This document shows positions 8,071 to 17,446 of a stretch of DNA of 64,000 bases, piece after piece. Both the position numbers and the translations under genes were made by a program. The stretch is from Microthrixaceae bacterium (GTDB lineage: Bacteria; Actinomycetota; Acidimicrobiia; Acidimicrobiales; Acidimicrobilacustridaceae), in assembly GCA_947446975.1 (NCBI GenBank), contig CANFHM010000002.1:40428-104427 (forward strand), in the 5' to 3' direction. The notes under the pieces are model-generated. The model saw nothing but the letters and a program-made list of their open reading frames with translations, ran no database searches and was not told the origin of the DNA. Position 1 is the first letter of the stretch. Every line of letters starts with the position of its first letter.

Positions 8071-11000
8071 GGGGCGAACATGAACCCGGACACCCACTCC
8101 ACTCCGGAGGGGATGTGCCGACGCAGCTGCAGCACGATGTAGAGCCCGACCACACCGACCATCGACAGCAGCGTCGCTGCCACCAGCACGGCACGGGCGC
8201 CGGGACGCGAGGCGGCGACCGCCGCGAGGACGGTGACGGCAGCCCCGACGGCGAACCCGCCGATGAATGCGGCGAGCGCACCACTGACGACGACGGCGCT
8301 GACGGTGGCGACCGTCGAGCCGCGTGCTGACCAGCGGAGGTGATCGGCGACCGGCTCGGGAGCATCGGAGACGGTGACGCTGTGCTCGCGTCGACGGGCT
8401 CGTCGAAGCTGCGACCAGCCGGCGACGAGGAGCAGGAGCATCAGCCAGAACGCCGAGATCAGCAGCGCCATCGTGACCGAGCTCTGGGGCTTCCATTCGA
8501 GGTCGATCACGACGGAGGATCCCACGACAGCGGGATCGATGACCCAGCCGTTGGCGAACCCATCGATGAGCGTGGGTGCGCCGAGCGAGGCGCCGCCACG
8601 GAGACGGGCGGTCCATCCATCGGAGAGGGACTGACCGAGGACGAGGAAGTAGGGGGTGAGGCCATCGGTGCTCGTGACCCGGTAGGAGAGCCTCCCGGTG
8701 GGGTCGGACTCGATGATCGGCAGCGAGGAGGACGCAGCTGCTGTTGGGCCGGCGCTCGCCGGGATCGTGCTGCCGGGCACCACTGAGCGAAGGGAGGTCT
8801 GGTCGATGTCGATCCCGGTGTCGAGTCCGTTGGTGGAACTGAAGGTGTGGTCACCGGTGTCGAGAGCGAGGACGCCGTCGCCGCAGGGCACGGCCTCGAG
8901 GGGCTGTCGGGCGAGGGCGTCGGCGGTGCTGCCGACGATGCGGACGGGTACATCGCCGCCATCGACCGACATGATCCCCGAGCGGCAGATCGATGGGAGC
9001 TGCGCGGGCACAGGGCCGACGACATGGGGCAGGCCGAGTTCGGCGATCGCGATCGGGAGCGCATGGGGACGGGCCGTGAAGGGGTCCTTGGTGTCGACGT
9101 ACCGCTCGGCGGCGATGGCGACGTCGAGGGATGTCGCGGTGAAGGGCTCGACTGGGATGTCGACCGTGGCGATTGTTCCGGGTTCGGCTGAGTCGGAGAT
9201 CGCCGGCACATCGACCAGATGCACGGAACCGTCATCGGCGGTGAGGCGCAGCGAGGTCGGGATCGAGTGGCGACCATCGGCGATCACGCTGAGCCGGAGG
9301 TGATCGATGGGCGTGGGCGAGGGTTGGTGGATGGTGAAGCTGCTGCCGATCTGGGGGCCGAAGGGCGTGACCCATGCGGTCGCGAGGTCGCCGTCGAGGG
9401 CGCTGGAGGGTCGGGCGCCGAGGTCGCCGAAGAGATAGAGGTCGCCGTCGACGGCGGCGTATCCCTGGTCGGTCCCGGGACGACCGATGAAGGCATCGAT
9501 CCGTTGCGACGGGGCGGTGCCCGAGACGCGGGCCGTCGAACGCAGCAGATAGCCCGAGGCACGAGGCGAGGTGAAGATGCGGGCGATGTGGAGTTCGGGA
9601 TCCTGTCGGTACCCCTCGAGCGGATTGGCCCGGAGCCTCGTGAACAGGAAACTGACTGGACTCGTGGGGCTGCCGAACGTTGCGACACCTGCGGAGGGGA
9701 CACGGATCCACTCGGTGGCTGTCACCCCCGGCACGGTGACCTCCTTGAATCCCACATCGGACACACCCGAGAAGGACACGAGATGGGTGACGCTCGCGTC
9801 ATCGATGCGCAACGAGAGTGTGCTGAAGGTGCGCATGCCGCCGAGGTCGATGCGCTGTCCCGGCGTCACGAAGGAGGAGTCGTCGAGGCGGACGGTGGTG
9901 TCCACGGCGCCGTCGAGCAGGACGCTGAGCCGGGTGATGAAGCGATTGCCCTGGAGCTGGGCGACGTCGATGTGATCGGCGGTGATGGGATGTCGGTAGT
10001 CGATGCGGAGGTAGTCGCCGACGACCTCCTTGGAGTCGCCCACGATCCAGGCGGTGCGCGGATCACCGTCGATGGCGTTGGCCGGACGGGCGCCGATCGA
10101 ATAGGCCCCGTCGACCCCGTAGCGGGTGGCGCGGATGTCGGCGACATCGGGGCCGTACTCGGCCACGGAGTGGAAGGAGTCATCCGTTCCCGGGAAGGTG
10201 GCGAGTCTGGTGTCGCGGGGATCGACCCTCAGCGGGACCGACCCAGCTGCCTCGGTGGCGCCGGTGTTCTCCCGGGTGGTTCCCCAGCGCGAACCCTGAC
10301 GACGGTTCGTGTCGGTGATCAGCAGCGATGGCTGTCCGGCGCGCAGGAACGGCAGCAGCGTCGGATGCGTGTCGATCGTCGAGGCGTAGACGATGGCTCC
10401 GCTGGTGTCGAGCAGACCTGCTCCGGCGGCGTTGACGAGTCCGGAGCCGTCACCCCAGACGAGCAGGGACCCGGCCGTGGGTTCGGCCCTGACCATCGAG
10501 CGGGCCCCCGACACCGGGTACAGCGCGAGCGGAGGGTTGGGAGAGGCGGTCGTGGAACGGGCGAGTTCGTACTCGTCGACGGTCGGTTGCCGGGGATCGG
10601 GGAGGAACGGTGTGGGATGGCCGAAGGTGCGCGGAGCGGCGAGACCGAGCGCCGGGAGTCCCTTGTCGCCCCCGAACTGCGCCCACAGATCAGCGGGTCG
10701 AGGGGCGTGGTAGCGCTCGTACTGGGTGTCCATGCGCAGCAGCACATCCGAGGCGCCGAGCAGTCTGGCGATCGGCGCCACCGAGCCGGGCTGGAACACG
10801 CTCTCCTGGATGGGGGTGTCGAGCGCCCGGATGAGATCGACCCCCGGCGGGGTGCCGTACGCCGTCAGTTCACGACCGACCCATGGACGGTCGGTGATGC
10901 CGGGAGTGATGGGATCCTGGGTCAGGCCCCAGCGATAGGCGTAGAAATCGGTGCCGGGGAGTTCGAGCACCCGCGAACCATCGGTGGTGGCATCGATGGC

Positions 11001-12428
11001 CTTCGCGGCGTCGGTCCAGTACTGGGGGAGCGGATCGGGGAACTGGAGATCGGACTGGATGAGGCCACCCGTCCAGAGCGGGGGGAGGGCGAGAGCCGCG
11101 ATCAGGATCAGCGCCGCGGCGAGCACTGGTCCGACCTGTGAGCGACGGGGCTGCGGCAGTCGGGCGGCGATGGCCGTGGTGGCGGGTCCGACGGCGGCGG
11201 CGAGGAGCGCCGCCAGTCCGAGCACGAGCAGTGGGAGGGCCCGCGACGAGTTGCGCAGGGCGAGGCCAGCTGCGGTCTTCGTGGTCTCCTTGATGATCGA
11301 TCCGAACGGGGTGGGATCGTCGTAGGGGTAGGTGCCGAGTCCGGCGACGAGTCCGACCACGATGAGCACGAGGAAATAGGCGCGATAGCGCCAGCGCACG
11401 AGCATCGCGCCGAGCAGCCCGAGCGTGGGGAGGATGAACCCGACGACGAACATCAGCACGTTCTGCGTGTAGAGCGTGCTCGAACCCGTCCACTGCGACA
11501 GACCGTCGCGTCCGTAGAAGTACCAGTACCCGAGTCCGCGCAGCAGTTCGGATCCGGTGGAGGTCTCGGCGACGGTCTTCACCGTCTCGGTCAGCTGCAG
11601 GATCGGGAGCCCGAACCGGCCCTGGACGCTGAGGCCGGCGACCCACCACAGCTGGGCGGGGATGGTGGCCACGCCCACCCGGACCACGGTGCGCAGGGCG
11701 TCGCGCAGACGGACCTCATGGGTCACCCAGATCATGTACGGCACGAGCAGCGCCGGTGCCACCAGCACGAACACCACGGAACTGGCGTTGGTGCCCGACA
11801 TCACCGTGATGATGAGGGCGATGAGGACCGGGGCCCTCCAGGTGCGTTCCTTCAGCGCCACGAACAGCAGGCCGATGATCCACGGGAGCGCCGACCAGGG
11901 CTGCAGGATGACCGAGGTGCGACCGAAGTAGGCGAGGATGTACGGGCTCAGCATGTAGACGAAGCCGCCCACCGCCACGCCCGGGCCTCGCAGGCCGAGG
12001 CGGCGCAGCATCCAGACCGTGCCGTACCCGGCGGCGAACAGGATGGTGCCGAACATGAGGCGCTCGGCGATCCATGTGGGCACCCCGACGAATCGCATCA
12101 GCCAGTAGTAGGGACCGAGCGGGAACATGTAGCCGATGTTCTGGTGGACGACGGTGCCGCCGTTGACATGGGTGTTCCACATGAGCCAGGCACGGTCGAG
12201 CAGTCGTCCCGGATCGAGGTACAGGTAGGCCTTGGTGTCCGCCGAGATCCGGCCCGGTGATGACAGCAGCAGCGGGATGTACGCGACAGCTGCGAGGGTC
12301 AGGCCCAGCCAGCATCGACGGGCCCACCGGACGGTCCGCATGAGGCCTCCGTTGTCGTGATGGGTCGGGGATCCCGTTCCGGAGGGGGAGCCGTCCGCGT
12401 CGGCCGTCGATGGGTCGGTGGTGGTCAT
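7935..12428 (-). CDS. AftD-like alpha-(1->3)-arabinofuranosyltransferase (DUF3367), GT-C plus carbohydrate-binding modules
   Basis: 1497 residues. The N-terminal third is a GT-C membrane domain (WLGLTLAAVAYIPLLLSSPG, then the acidic outer loop SADTKAYLYLDPG, and MFPLGPYYWLMRFVGVP) as in the mycobacterial AftD/DUF3367 family. The large outer region contains two discoidin-like beta-sandwich stretches: one with NAIDGDPRTAWIVGD and YLRIDYRHPITADHIDV, one with SSALDGDLATAWVTPFG. The last 200 residues return to membrane helices. AftD adds branching arabinofuranose to arabinogalactan and lipoarabinomannan in Mycobacteriales; here the same role on an unknown glycan is inferred. Length matches AftD (about 1400). 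Start taken at ATG 12428 (MTTTDPST); MRTVRWARR at 12341 is an alternative. Its 3' end overlaps the convergent glycosyltransferase by 136 bases. Confidence 0.8.
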   Translation of the reverse strand: MTTTDPSTADADGSPSGTGSPTHHDNGGLMRTVRWARRCWLGLTLAAVAYIPLLLSSPGRISADTKAYLYLDPGRLLDRAWLMWNTHVNGGTVVHQNIGYMFPLGPYYWLMRFVGVPTWIAERLMFGTILFAAGYGTVWMLRRLGLRGPGVAVGGFVYMLSPYILAYFGRTSVILQPWSALPWIIGLLFVALKERTWRAPVLIALIITVMSGTNASSVVFVLVAPALLVPYMIWVTHEVRLRDALRTVVRVGVATIPAQLWWVAGLSVQGRFGLPILQLTETVKTVAETSTGSELLRGLGYWYFYGRDGLSQWTGSSTLYTQNVLMFVVGFILPTLGLLGAMLVRWRYRAYFLVLIVVGLVAGLGTYPYDDPTPFGSIIKETTKTAAGLALRNSSRALPLLVLGLAALLAAAVGPATTAIAARLPQPRRSQVGPVLAAALILIAALALPPLWTGGLIQSDLQFPDPLPQYWTDAAKAIDATTDGSRVLELPGTDFYAYRWGLTQDPITPGITDRPWVGRELTAYGTPPGVDLIRALDTPIQESVFQPGSVAPIARLLGASDVLLRMDTQYERYHAPRPADLWAQFGGDKGLPALGLAAPRTFGHPTPFLPDPRQPTVDEYELARSTTASPNPPLALYPVSGARSMVRAEPTAGSLLVWGDGSGLVNAAGAGLLDTSGAIVYASTIDTHPTLLPFLRAGQPSLLITDTNRRQGSRWGTTRENTGATEAAGSVPLRVDPRDTRLATFPGTDDSFHSVAEYGPDVADIRATRYGVDGAYSIGARPANAIDGDPRTAWIVGDSKEVVGDYLRIDYRHPITADHIDVAQLQGNRFITRLSVLLDGAVDTTVRLDDSSFVTPGQRIDLGGMRTFSTLSLRIDDASVTHLVSFSGVSDVGFKEVTVPGVTATEWIRVPSAGVATFGSPTSPVSFLFTRLRANPLEGYRQDPELHIARIFTSPRASGYLLRSTARVSGTAPSQRIDAFIGRPGTDQGYAAVDGDLYLFGDLGARPSSALDGDLATAWVTPFGPQIGSSFTIHQPSPTPIDHLRLSVIADGRHSIPTSLRLTADDGSVHLVDVPAISDSAEPGTIATVDIPVEPFTATSLDVAIAAERYVDTKDPFTARPHALPIAIAELGLPHVVGPVPAQLPSICRSGIMSVDGGDVPVRIVGSTADALARQPLEAVPCGDGVLALDTGDHTFSSTNGLDTGIDIDQTSLRSVVPGSTIPASAGPTAAASSSLPIIESDPTGRLSYRVTSTDGLTPYFLVLGQSLSDGWTARLRGGASLGAPTLIDGFANGWVIDPAVVGSSVVIDLEWKPQSSVTMALLISAFWLMLLLLVAGWSQLRRARRREHSVTVSDAPEPVADHLRWSARGSTVATVSAVVVSGALAAFIGGFAVGAAVTVLAAVAASRPGARAVLVAATLLSMVGVVGLYIVLQLRRHIPSGVEWVSGFMFAPQLTLIAVFCVVAESLLRLASRIRPKSHTSASAANQNNAGSQVTR

Positions 12429-12484
12429 GCGGCTCGCGGAGTTCCTAACGGAGGTGATCCGCGACGGGGCGGATCGAAGGGGAT

Positions 12485-14473
12485 TCAACGTGGACAGGCG
12501 CCGTGCGGATCATCGAAGTTGGCGGCGGATCTCCAGTCGCCATCTTTCCATGGCGACGATGCGGGCGGGGAGAGTCCCAGCTCCACCGAGGCGTCCAGGA
12601 TCGCCTGCGCCAGTCGGGCAGCACCCTCCTGGCACAGATGCCAGCCCTCGGGTTTGCGCAGCAGGACGGTGTGCCCCGAGTCGTCCACATAACTGCGTCC
12701 GTAGGTTCCATCGGGGAGCATGAGTGATCCGGTGACATCGGGGGCGTAGACCACGCCGGGATGGAGCGCCGGGAGTGATGCGATGAGTTCGTCGACCTTG
12801 TGGTCGTCGACGGTCTTCCAGACATGGGTGCCGCCGGGCAGCATCGGGAGCCAGAGGATCTTCGCTCCGCGGGCCGAGAGGATGTCGACGGCCTCACCGA
12901 TGAGCCCGAGATAGGCGGCATCACCGTTCTCGTAGATGTATCGCATGTCCCATCCGCCGAGCATGACCACCACGATCTGGGGGTCGACCCGGTCGATGAG
13001 ACCCTTCCAGTCCTCGCGCCAGGCGAGGGGGAGGCTCAGGCCCACACCGGGGCCGGCGGCTCGTTCGATATGGCCGGTGCCCGCCGCATGGAAGGCCGCC
13101 TCGAGAGCGACCTGCTCATCGACCATGCCGGAATCCCCGAGCACCACGACTGCTCGCGGCGCCCCGGCCGCCGGGGTCTGGTCGGGGACGCCCTGGCCGG
13201 AGAATGCGCTGGTGTCGCCGATGGTGACATCGGCGAACGCCAGCTTCCCGGCCGGGGGACTGAGCGTGAGCACGACCGCCAGCAGGATGGTGCAGAGGGC
13301 GAACGAGACTCCGGCGGTGAGCGCCGATCGACCGGTGGTGAACATGCGCCCCCGACGAACCGGCATCTCGAGCAGGCGGTACGAAAGGAGTGCGATGGCG
13401 ATGGTGACGACCATCCGAAGGCCGAACAGCGGCCACGGGGACCAGCCGATCCGCTTCCGGTCGAGCACCAGGAACACCGGCCAGTGGTAGAGGTACAGGC
13501 CGTACGAGATGAGCCCGGCCCATCGCAGCACCCGGTTCGAGAGCAGTGCGGTGACCACACCTCTTCTCGTGCCGGCGTAGATGATCACAGCGGTGCACAG
13601 TGCGTAGAGCGGGAACCCTCCTCGTGCCAGCCACTGGGAGGTCTCGCTCACCCGGTACCAGGCGAAGAACATGGCCCCGAGCGCGAGGAGCCCGACGAGG
13701 TCCACCGCCGCCGAGCGTGATGTGGTGTCGGAGCGGAGTCCGTCGTCCGACGCCGATCTGCGTCCCGACCACCAGATCGCCAGCAGGACACCGATGAGGA
13801 GCTCCGCGGCACGGGTGTCGGTGCCGTAGTACACACGGTCGGGCCCGTGGCGCAGCAGGATGCAGAGCCCGACCGAGCAGACCGTCGCGATCGCGACGAC
13901 CGAGGCGAGCAGGCGACGACCCCCGAAGCGCGTCAGCACGATGACGATCGGCGGGAAGAACAGGTAGAACTGCTCCTCGATGGCGAGACTCCAGAAATGC
14001 TGCAGGGGACTCGGCGCTGCGAACAGCGAGCCGTAGCTCGTGCCGGCGAAGTGGAAGCGCCAGTTGGCGACGTAACCGAGGGCCCCCAGCATGTCGAGAC
14101 GCAGGTTCTGCACCTGTTCGGGGGTGCCGAGCCGCCAGAACACGACTCCAGTGATGGCGATCGTGACCACGGCGGCGGGGAGGAGTCGGCGGAACCGTCG
14201 GGTCCAGAACCCGCCGAGTCGGATCGAGCCTGCGGTGTCCCATTCGCGCACCAGCAGGTTCGTGATGAGGAAACCCGACAGCGTGAAGAAGGTCGAGACG
14301 CCGAGGTACCCGCCCTTGGCCCAGTCGAACCCGGAGTGGAACAACAGCACGCCGATGACGGCGAGACCGCGGAGTCCGTCGAGCGCGGGAAGATGCGGCA
14401 TCCGATGACGCTCGGCGGTGGTCGCAGCGGGCTCGAGCACGGCCCGACGGTACCAGTGGGCGTTCGGGGCCAC
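12485..14473 (-). CDS. Acyltransferase 3 with C-terminal SGNH domain (OafA/YrhL type), second copy
   Basis: 662 residues. Residues about 25-390 are the acyltransferase-3 membrane domain (LPALDGLRGLAVIGVLLFHS, VSTFFTLSGFLITNLL, LQHFWSLAIEEQFYLFFP, LISYGLYLYHWPVFLVL). The C-terminal SGNH domain has VVVLGDSGMVDEQ with the GDS block, VVVMLGGWDMRY, and PEGWHLCQEG with the catalytic His region, although the Asp normally three before the His is not evident. GTG 14473 is preceded by GGAGGGC on the minus strand at a workable distance. It lies 56 bases upstream of the AftD-like gene on the same strand, so both may be co-transcribed. Probable role: O-acylation of the glycan made by this locus. Confidence 0.86.
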   Translation of the reverse strand: MAPNAHWYRRAVLEPAATTAERHRMPHLPALDGLRGLAVIGVLLFHSGFDWAKGGYLGVSTFFTLSGFLITNLLVREWDTAGSIRLGGFWTRRFRRLLPAAVVTIAITGVVFWRLGTPEQVQNLRLDMLGALGYVANWRFHFAGTSYGSLFAAPSPLQHFWSLAIEEQFYLFFPPIVIVLTRFGGRRLLASVVAIATVCSVGLCILLRHGPDRVYYGTDTRAAELLIGVLLAIWWSGRRSASDDGLRSDTTSRSAAVDLVGLLALGAMFFAWYRVSETSQWLARGGFPLYALCTAVIIYAGTRRGVVTALLSNRVLRWAGLISYGLYLYHWPVFLVLDRKRIGWSPWPLFGLRMVVTIAIALLSYRLLEMPVRRGRMFTTGRSALTAGVSFALCTILLAVVLTLSPPAGKLAFADVTIGDTSAFSGQGVPDQTPAAGAPRAVVVLGDSGMVDEQVALEAAFHAAGTGHIERAAGPGVGLSLPLAWREDWKGLIDRVDPQIVVVMLGGWDMRYIYENGDAAYLGLIGEAVDILSARGAKILWLPMLPGGTHVWKTVDDHKVDELIASLPALHPGVVYAPDVTGSLMLPDGTYGRSYVDDSGHTVLLRKPEGWHLCQEGAARLAQAILDASVELGLSPPASSPWKDGDWRSAANFDDPHGACPR

Positions 14474-14520
14474 GGGTCACGCCCTCCTGCAGGCAGGACA
14501 CGCCCACCGAGGGCGCAACG

Positions 14521-14526
14521 TACGAT
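14521..14526 (+). promoter_or_regulatory. Putative leaderless -10 box TACGAT for the amidohydrolase at 14533
   Basis: TACGAT exactly six bases before ATG 14533. Confidence 0.55.
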
Positions 14527-14532
14527 CTCGCC

Positions 14533-15747
14533 ATGGCATCGGCATCGGATGGGACGAACTCGGGCGACATGCACTCGCTGCTGCTGCCGGATCCGGAACC
14601 CGCCGAGCAGCGGTTCACCATCATCAGCGTCGACGACCATCTCGTCGAGCCTCCCGCCATGTTCGAGGGCCGACTGCCCGCTGCGCTCCAGAGCCGGGCG
14701 CCGAAGGTGATCGTCGATGATCGCGGGTTCGAGGTGTGGGAGTTCGAGGGACGTCGGTTCACCCAGGTCGGGATGAACGCCGTGGCCGGGCGACAACAGT
14801 CGATGCGGAACCTCGAGCCGACCCGTTTCGCCGACATGCGTCGGGGCTGCTGGGACATCGAGGCGCGCATCGGCGATATGGATCTGAACGGGGTATGGGC
14901 CTCGCTCAACTTCCCGTCGATGATCACCGGCTTCTGCGGTCGGGTCTTCGCCGAGATTGACGACCGTGAGCTCGGCCTCGCCACGACCCGGGCCTGGAAC
15001 GACTGGATGCACGACGAATGGTGGGGGCCGCATCCCGATCGGATCATCCCGATGGGCATCACCTATCTGGCCGATCCGGAGCTCGCCGCCGCCGAGATCC
15101 GGCGGAACGCAGCGCGAGGTTTCGTCGCCGTGACGCTCCCCGAACGACCCCATCGTCTCGGGCTCCCGTCGCTGTTCACCGGGTACTGGGATCCCATCAT
15201 CGAGGCCTGTGTCGAGACCGATACGGTCATCGCCCTCCATGTCGGGTCCTCGGGCGGCTACGAGAGCCCCGAAGCCGCTCCGGCGCTGCAGCTCGGCGCC
15301 ACCATGTTCGGACAGCTCTCGCTGGCGGCCTGCGCCGAATGGTTGTGGTCCGGCTACCCGTTGCGGTATCCGACGCTGAAGATCGCCATGTCCGAGGGTG
15401 GTATCGGTTGGGTGGCGATGCTGCTCGACCGCTTGGACAACCTCGTGGATCGATCCGGGTACGGGCTCGGCTGGGAGACCCGCCCCGCAGAGGTGCTGCA
15501 GCGGAACTTCTGGTTCTGCACCCTCGACGATCCCTCCACGATCACCACGCGCCATCGCATCGGGGTGGAGAACATCATGTTCGAGACCGACTATCCCCAC
15601 GGTGACGGCACCTGGCCACACACCCAGCAGCTGGTGGCGGAGGTCTATGGTCATCTGCCGGTCGACGAGCTCCGGGCGATCCTGTGTGAGAACGCCGCCC
15701 GGGTGTTCCGTCACCCGCTCCCTCCCGTCGTGCTCCCCGCGTCGTGA
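14533..15747 (+). CDS. Amidohydrolase family 2 (ACMSD-like TIM barrel) protein
   Basis: 404 residues. FTIISVDDHLVEPPAMF is the N-terminal metal-binding motif of amidohydrolase-2 proteins; VIALHVGSSG gives the barrel strand with a metal-binding His, and IMFETDYPHGDGTWPHT carries the conserved C-terminal Asp. The superfamily contains hydrolases, hydratases and decarboxylases for cyclic acids, so the reaction cannot be fixed. Followed after 43 bases by an acyl-CoA synthetase on the same strand, which suggests a shared catabolic route. A related protein lies at 32713. The start is supported by the TACGAT box; there is no Shine-Dalgarno sequence. Confidence 0.85.
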   Translation: MASASDGTNSGDMHSLLLPDPEPAEQRFTIISVDDHLVEPPAMFEGRLPAALQSRAPKVIVDDRGFEVWEFEGRRFTQVGMNAVAGRQQSMRNLEPTRFADMRRGCWDIEARIGDMDLNGVWASLNFPSMITGFCGRVFAEIDDRELGLATTRAWNDWMHDEWWGPHPDRIIPMGITYLADPELAAAEIRRNAARGFVAVTLPERPHRLGLPSLFTGYWDPIIEACVETDTVIALHVGSSGGYESPEAAPALQLGATMFGQLSLAACAEWLWSGYPLRYPTLKIAMSEGGIGWVAMLLDRLDNLVDRSGYGLGWETRPAEVLQRNFWFCTLDDPSTITTRHRIGVENIMFETDYPHGDGTWPHTQQLVAEVYGHLPVDELRAILCENAARVFRHPLPPVVLPAS

Positions 15748-15790
15748 ACGAGACACCCCCGGTGGAACCGGGAACCGAAAGGCCCTGAAC

Positions 15791-17425
15791 GTGTCGAACT
15801 GGAACTTCGCCGATGTGTGGGATGCGATCACCGCACTGCAGCCCGACCTGCCCGCACTCGTGCGCGGCGAGGCCGTCACCAGCTGGCGGGAGTTCGAGCG
15901 GCGGAGCGCCTCGCTGGCCTCGGTGCTGCTGGCCTCCGGTCTGCAGCGGCAGGCGAGCGTCGCCTGCTACCTCCACAACAGCGCCGAGTACATGGAGACC
16001 CTCTACGCCTGCTTCAAGGCTTCACTCGTGCCGGTCAACACCAACTACCGCTATGTGTCCGATGAGCTGCGCTATCTCTGGGTCGACGCCGAGGCCGAGG
16101 CGGTGGTGTTCCACGGCACGTTCGCCGATCGCATCGAGGAGCTGCGCGCAGCTGTCCCGGCGGTCCGTCTGTGGCTCTGGGTCGACGACGCCTCCGGGCC
16201 ATGCCCCGGATGGGCGGTGCCCTATGAGCAGGCCCTCGCCGCCGCTGGTCCCGTGCCCGAGGTCGATCGCTCGGGCGACGATCTCTTCATGCTCTACACC
16301 GGCGGGACCACCGGACATCCCAAGGGCGTCATGTGGCGTCAGGACGATCTCTTCGCCGTCCTGAACCGCACCGCTTCTGTCCGCTACCCCGAGGAGGGCG
16401 GTGTGGACGACGTGGCCGCGACCCTTCCTCCCGTGGGCGAGTTGCGGGGAAGTGTCATCCCGGCTGCACCGCTCATGCACGGAACCGCGGCCTTCTCGGC
16501 CTTCGGCATGCTCGGCACCGGTGGCGTCGTGGTCCTGTGCGAGGGCACCCGGTTCGATGTCGTCGAACTGCTCGACACCATCTCCCGCCATCGGGTCACC
16601 GACCTCTCGATCGTCGGTGATGCCTTCGCCCGGCCGCTCCTCGATGCGCTCGACGCAGAGCCGACCCGCTGGGACGTCTCGACGCTGCGGGTGATCCTCT
16701 CCTCGGGAGTCATGTGGTCGGCCCCGGTGAAGGAGGGTCTCATCGCCCATATGCCCGAGGCCCTGTGCGTCGACACGCTCGGATCCTCCGAGGCCGTGGG
16801 CCTCGCCCGTTCGATCTCCTCATCGAAGCGCACCGCATCCACGGCCGGATTCAAGCTCGGTCCGGACGCCCGGGTCATCCGGGACGACGGCACCCCGGTG
16901 GAGCCGGGCTCCGGTGAGATCGGGCTCGTCGCCATCGGCGGACGCGGCCCGATCGGGTACCGCGGCGATCCCGAGAAGACCGCCCGGACCTTCCGCGTCA
17001 TCGGCGATCGGCGCTGGATCACCCCCGGTGACAACGCCACGGTCGATGCCGACGGCACCATCCGGCTCCTCGGTCGGGGTTCGAGCTGCATCAACACCGG
17101 CGGCGAGAAGGTGTTCCCCGAGGAGGTCGAGGAGGGGTTGAAGCTCGATCCGTCCGTCGCCGATGCTGTGGTGGTCGGCGTACCCCATCCGCGTTTCGGG
17201 GAGATGGTGGTGGCCGTGGTGGAACCGAGTTGGGGTTCCGAGCCGTCCGAGGGTGCGCTCCTGGCGGCGCTGGGCGACCGTCTCGCGGCCTACAAGGTGC
17301 CACGGCACATCTTCGTGGTCCCGTCGCTGGGGCGCGGTCCGAACGGCAAGATCGATCAGCGTCGCTGGCGCACCGAAGCCGCCGAGCGTGTGGCGGAGCG
17401 GACTGAGGCCTCCGATGGCCGCTGA
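15791..17425 (+). CDS. AMP-forming acyl-CoA synthetase (FadD-like)
   Basis: 544 residues. Ordered adenylation motifs are present: LFMLYTGGTTGHPKGVMWR (phosphate-binding loop), VDTLGSSEAVG (aromatic/Ser acceptor region), WITPGDNATVDADGTIRLLG (ribose-binding Asp), GGEKVFPEEVEE (hinge and CoA region) and GPNGKIDQR with the catalytic Lys. The TGGTTGHPKGVMWR wording and N-terminal NFADVWDAI resemble the FadD19/FadD17-type group that activates steroid side chains or fatty acids in Mycobacteriales. It converts an acid plus CoA and ATP to acyl-CoA. GTG 15791 is preceded by GAAAGG; the ORF-track start is inside the amidohydrolase. Probably co-transcribed with the amidohydrolase. Confidence 0.87.
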   Translation: MSNWNFADVWDAITALQPDLPALVRGEAVTSWREFERRSASLASVLLASGLQRQASVACYLHNSAEYMETLYACFKASLVPVNTNYRYVSDELRYLWVDAEAEAVVFHGTFADRIEELRAAVPAVRLWLWVDDASGPCPGWAVPYEQALAAAGPVPEVDRSGDDLFMLYTGGTTGHPKGVMWRQDDLFAVLNRTASVRYPEEGGVDDVAATLPPVGELRGSVIPAAPLMHGTAAFSAFGMLGTGGVVVLCEGTRFDVVELLDTISRHRVTDLSIVGDAFARPLLDALDAEPTRWDVSTLRVILSSGVMWSAPVKEGLIAHMPEALCVDTLGSSEAVGLARSISSSKRTASTAGFKLGPDARVIRDDGTPVEPGSGEIGLVAIGGRGPIGYRGDPEKTARTFRVIGDRRWITPGDNATVDADGTIRLLGRGSSCINTGGEKVFPEEVEEGLKLDPSVADAVVVGVPHPRFGEMVVAVVEPSWGSEPSEGALLAALGDRLAAYKVPRHIFVVPSLGRGPNGKIDQRRWRTEAAERVAERTEASDGR

Positions 17426-17446
17426 TCCGACAGCCGGGGCGATCGG

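Noticed and set aside
9219-11141. 640-residue plus-strand ORF opposite the AftD-like gene
   Set aside because: Low-complexity Gly/Glu/Arg/Asp-rich antisense frame; the minus strand carries clear discoidin-like and membrane segments.
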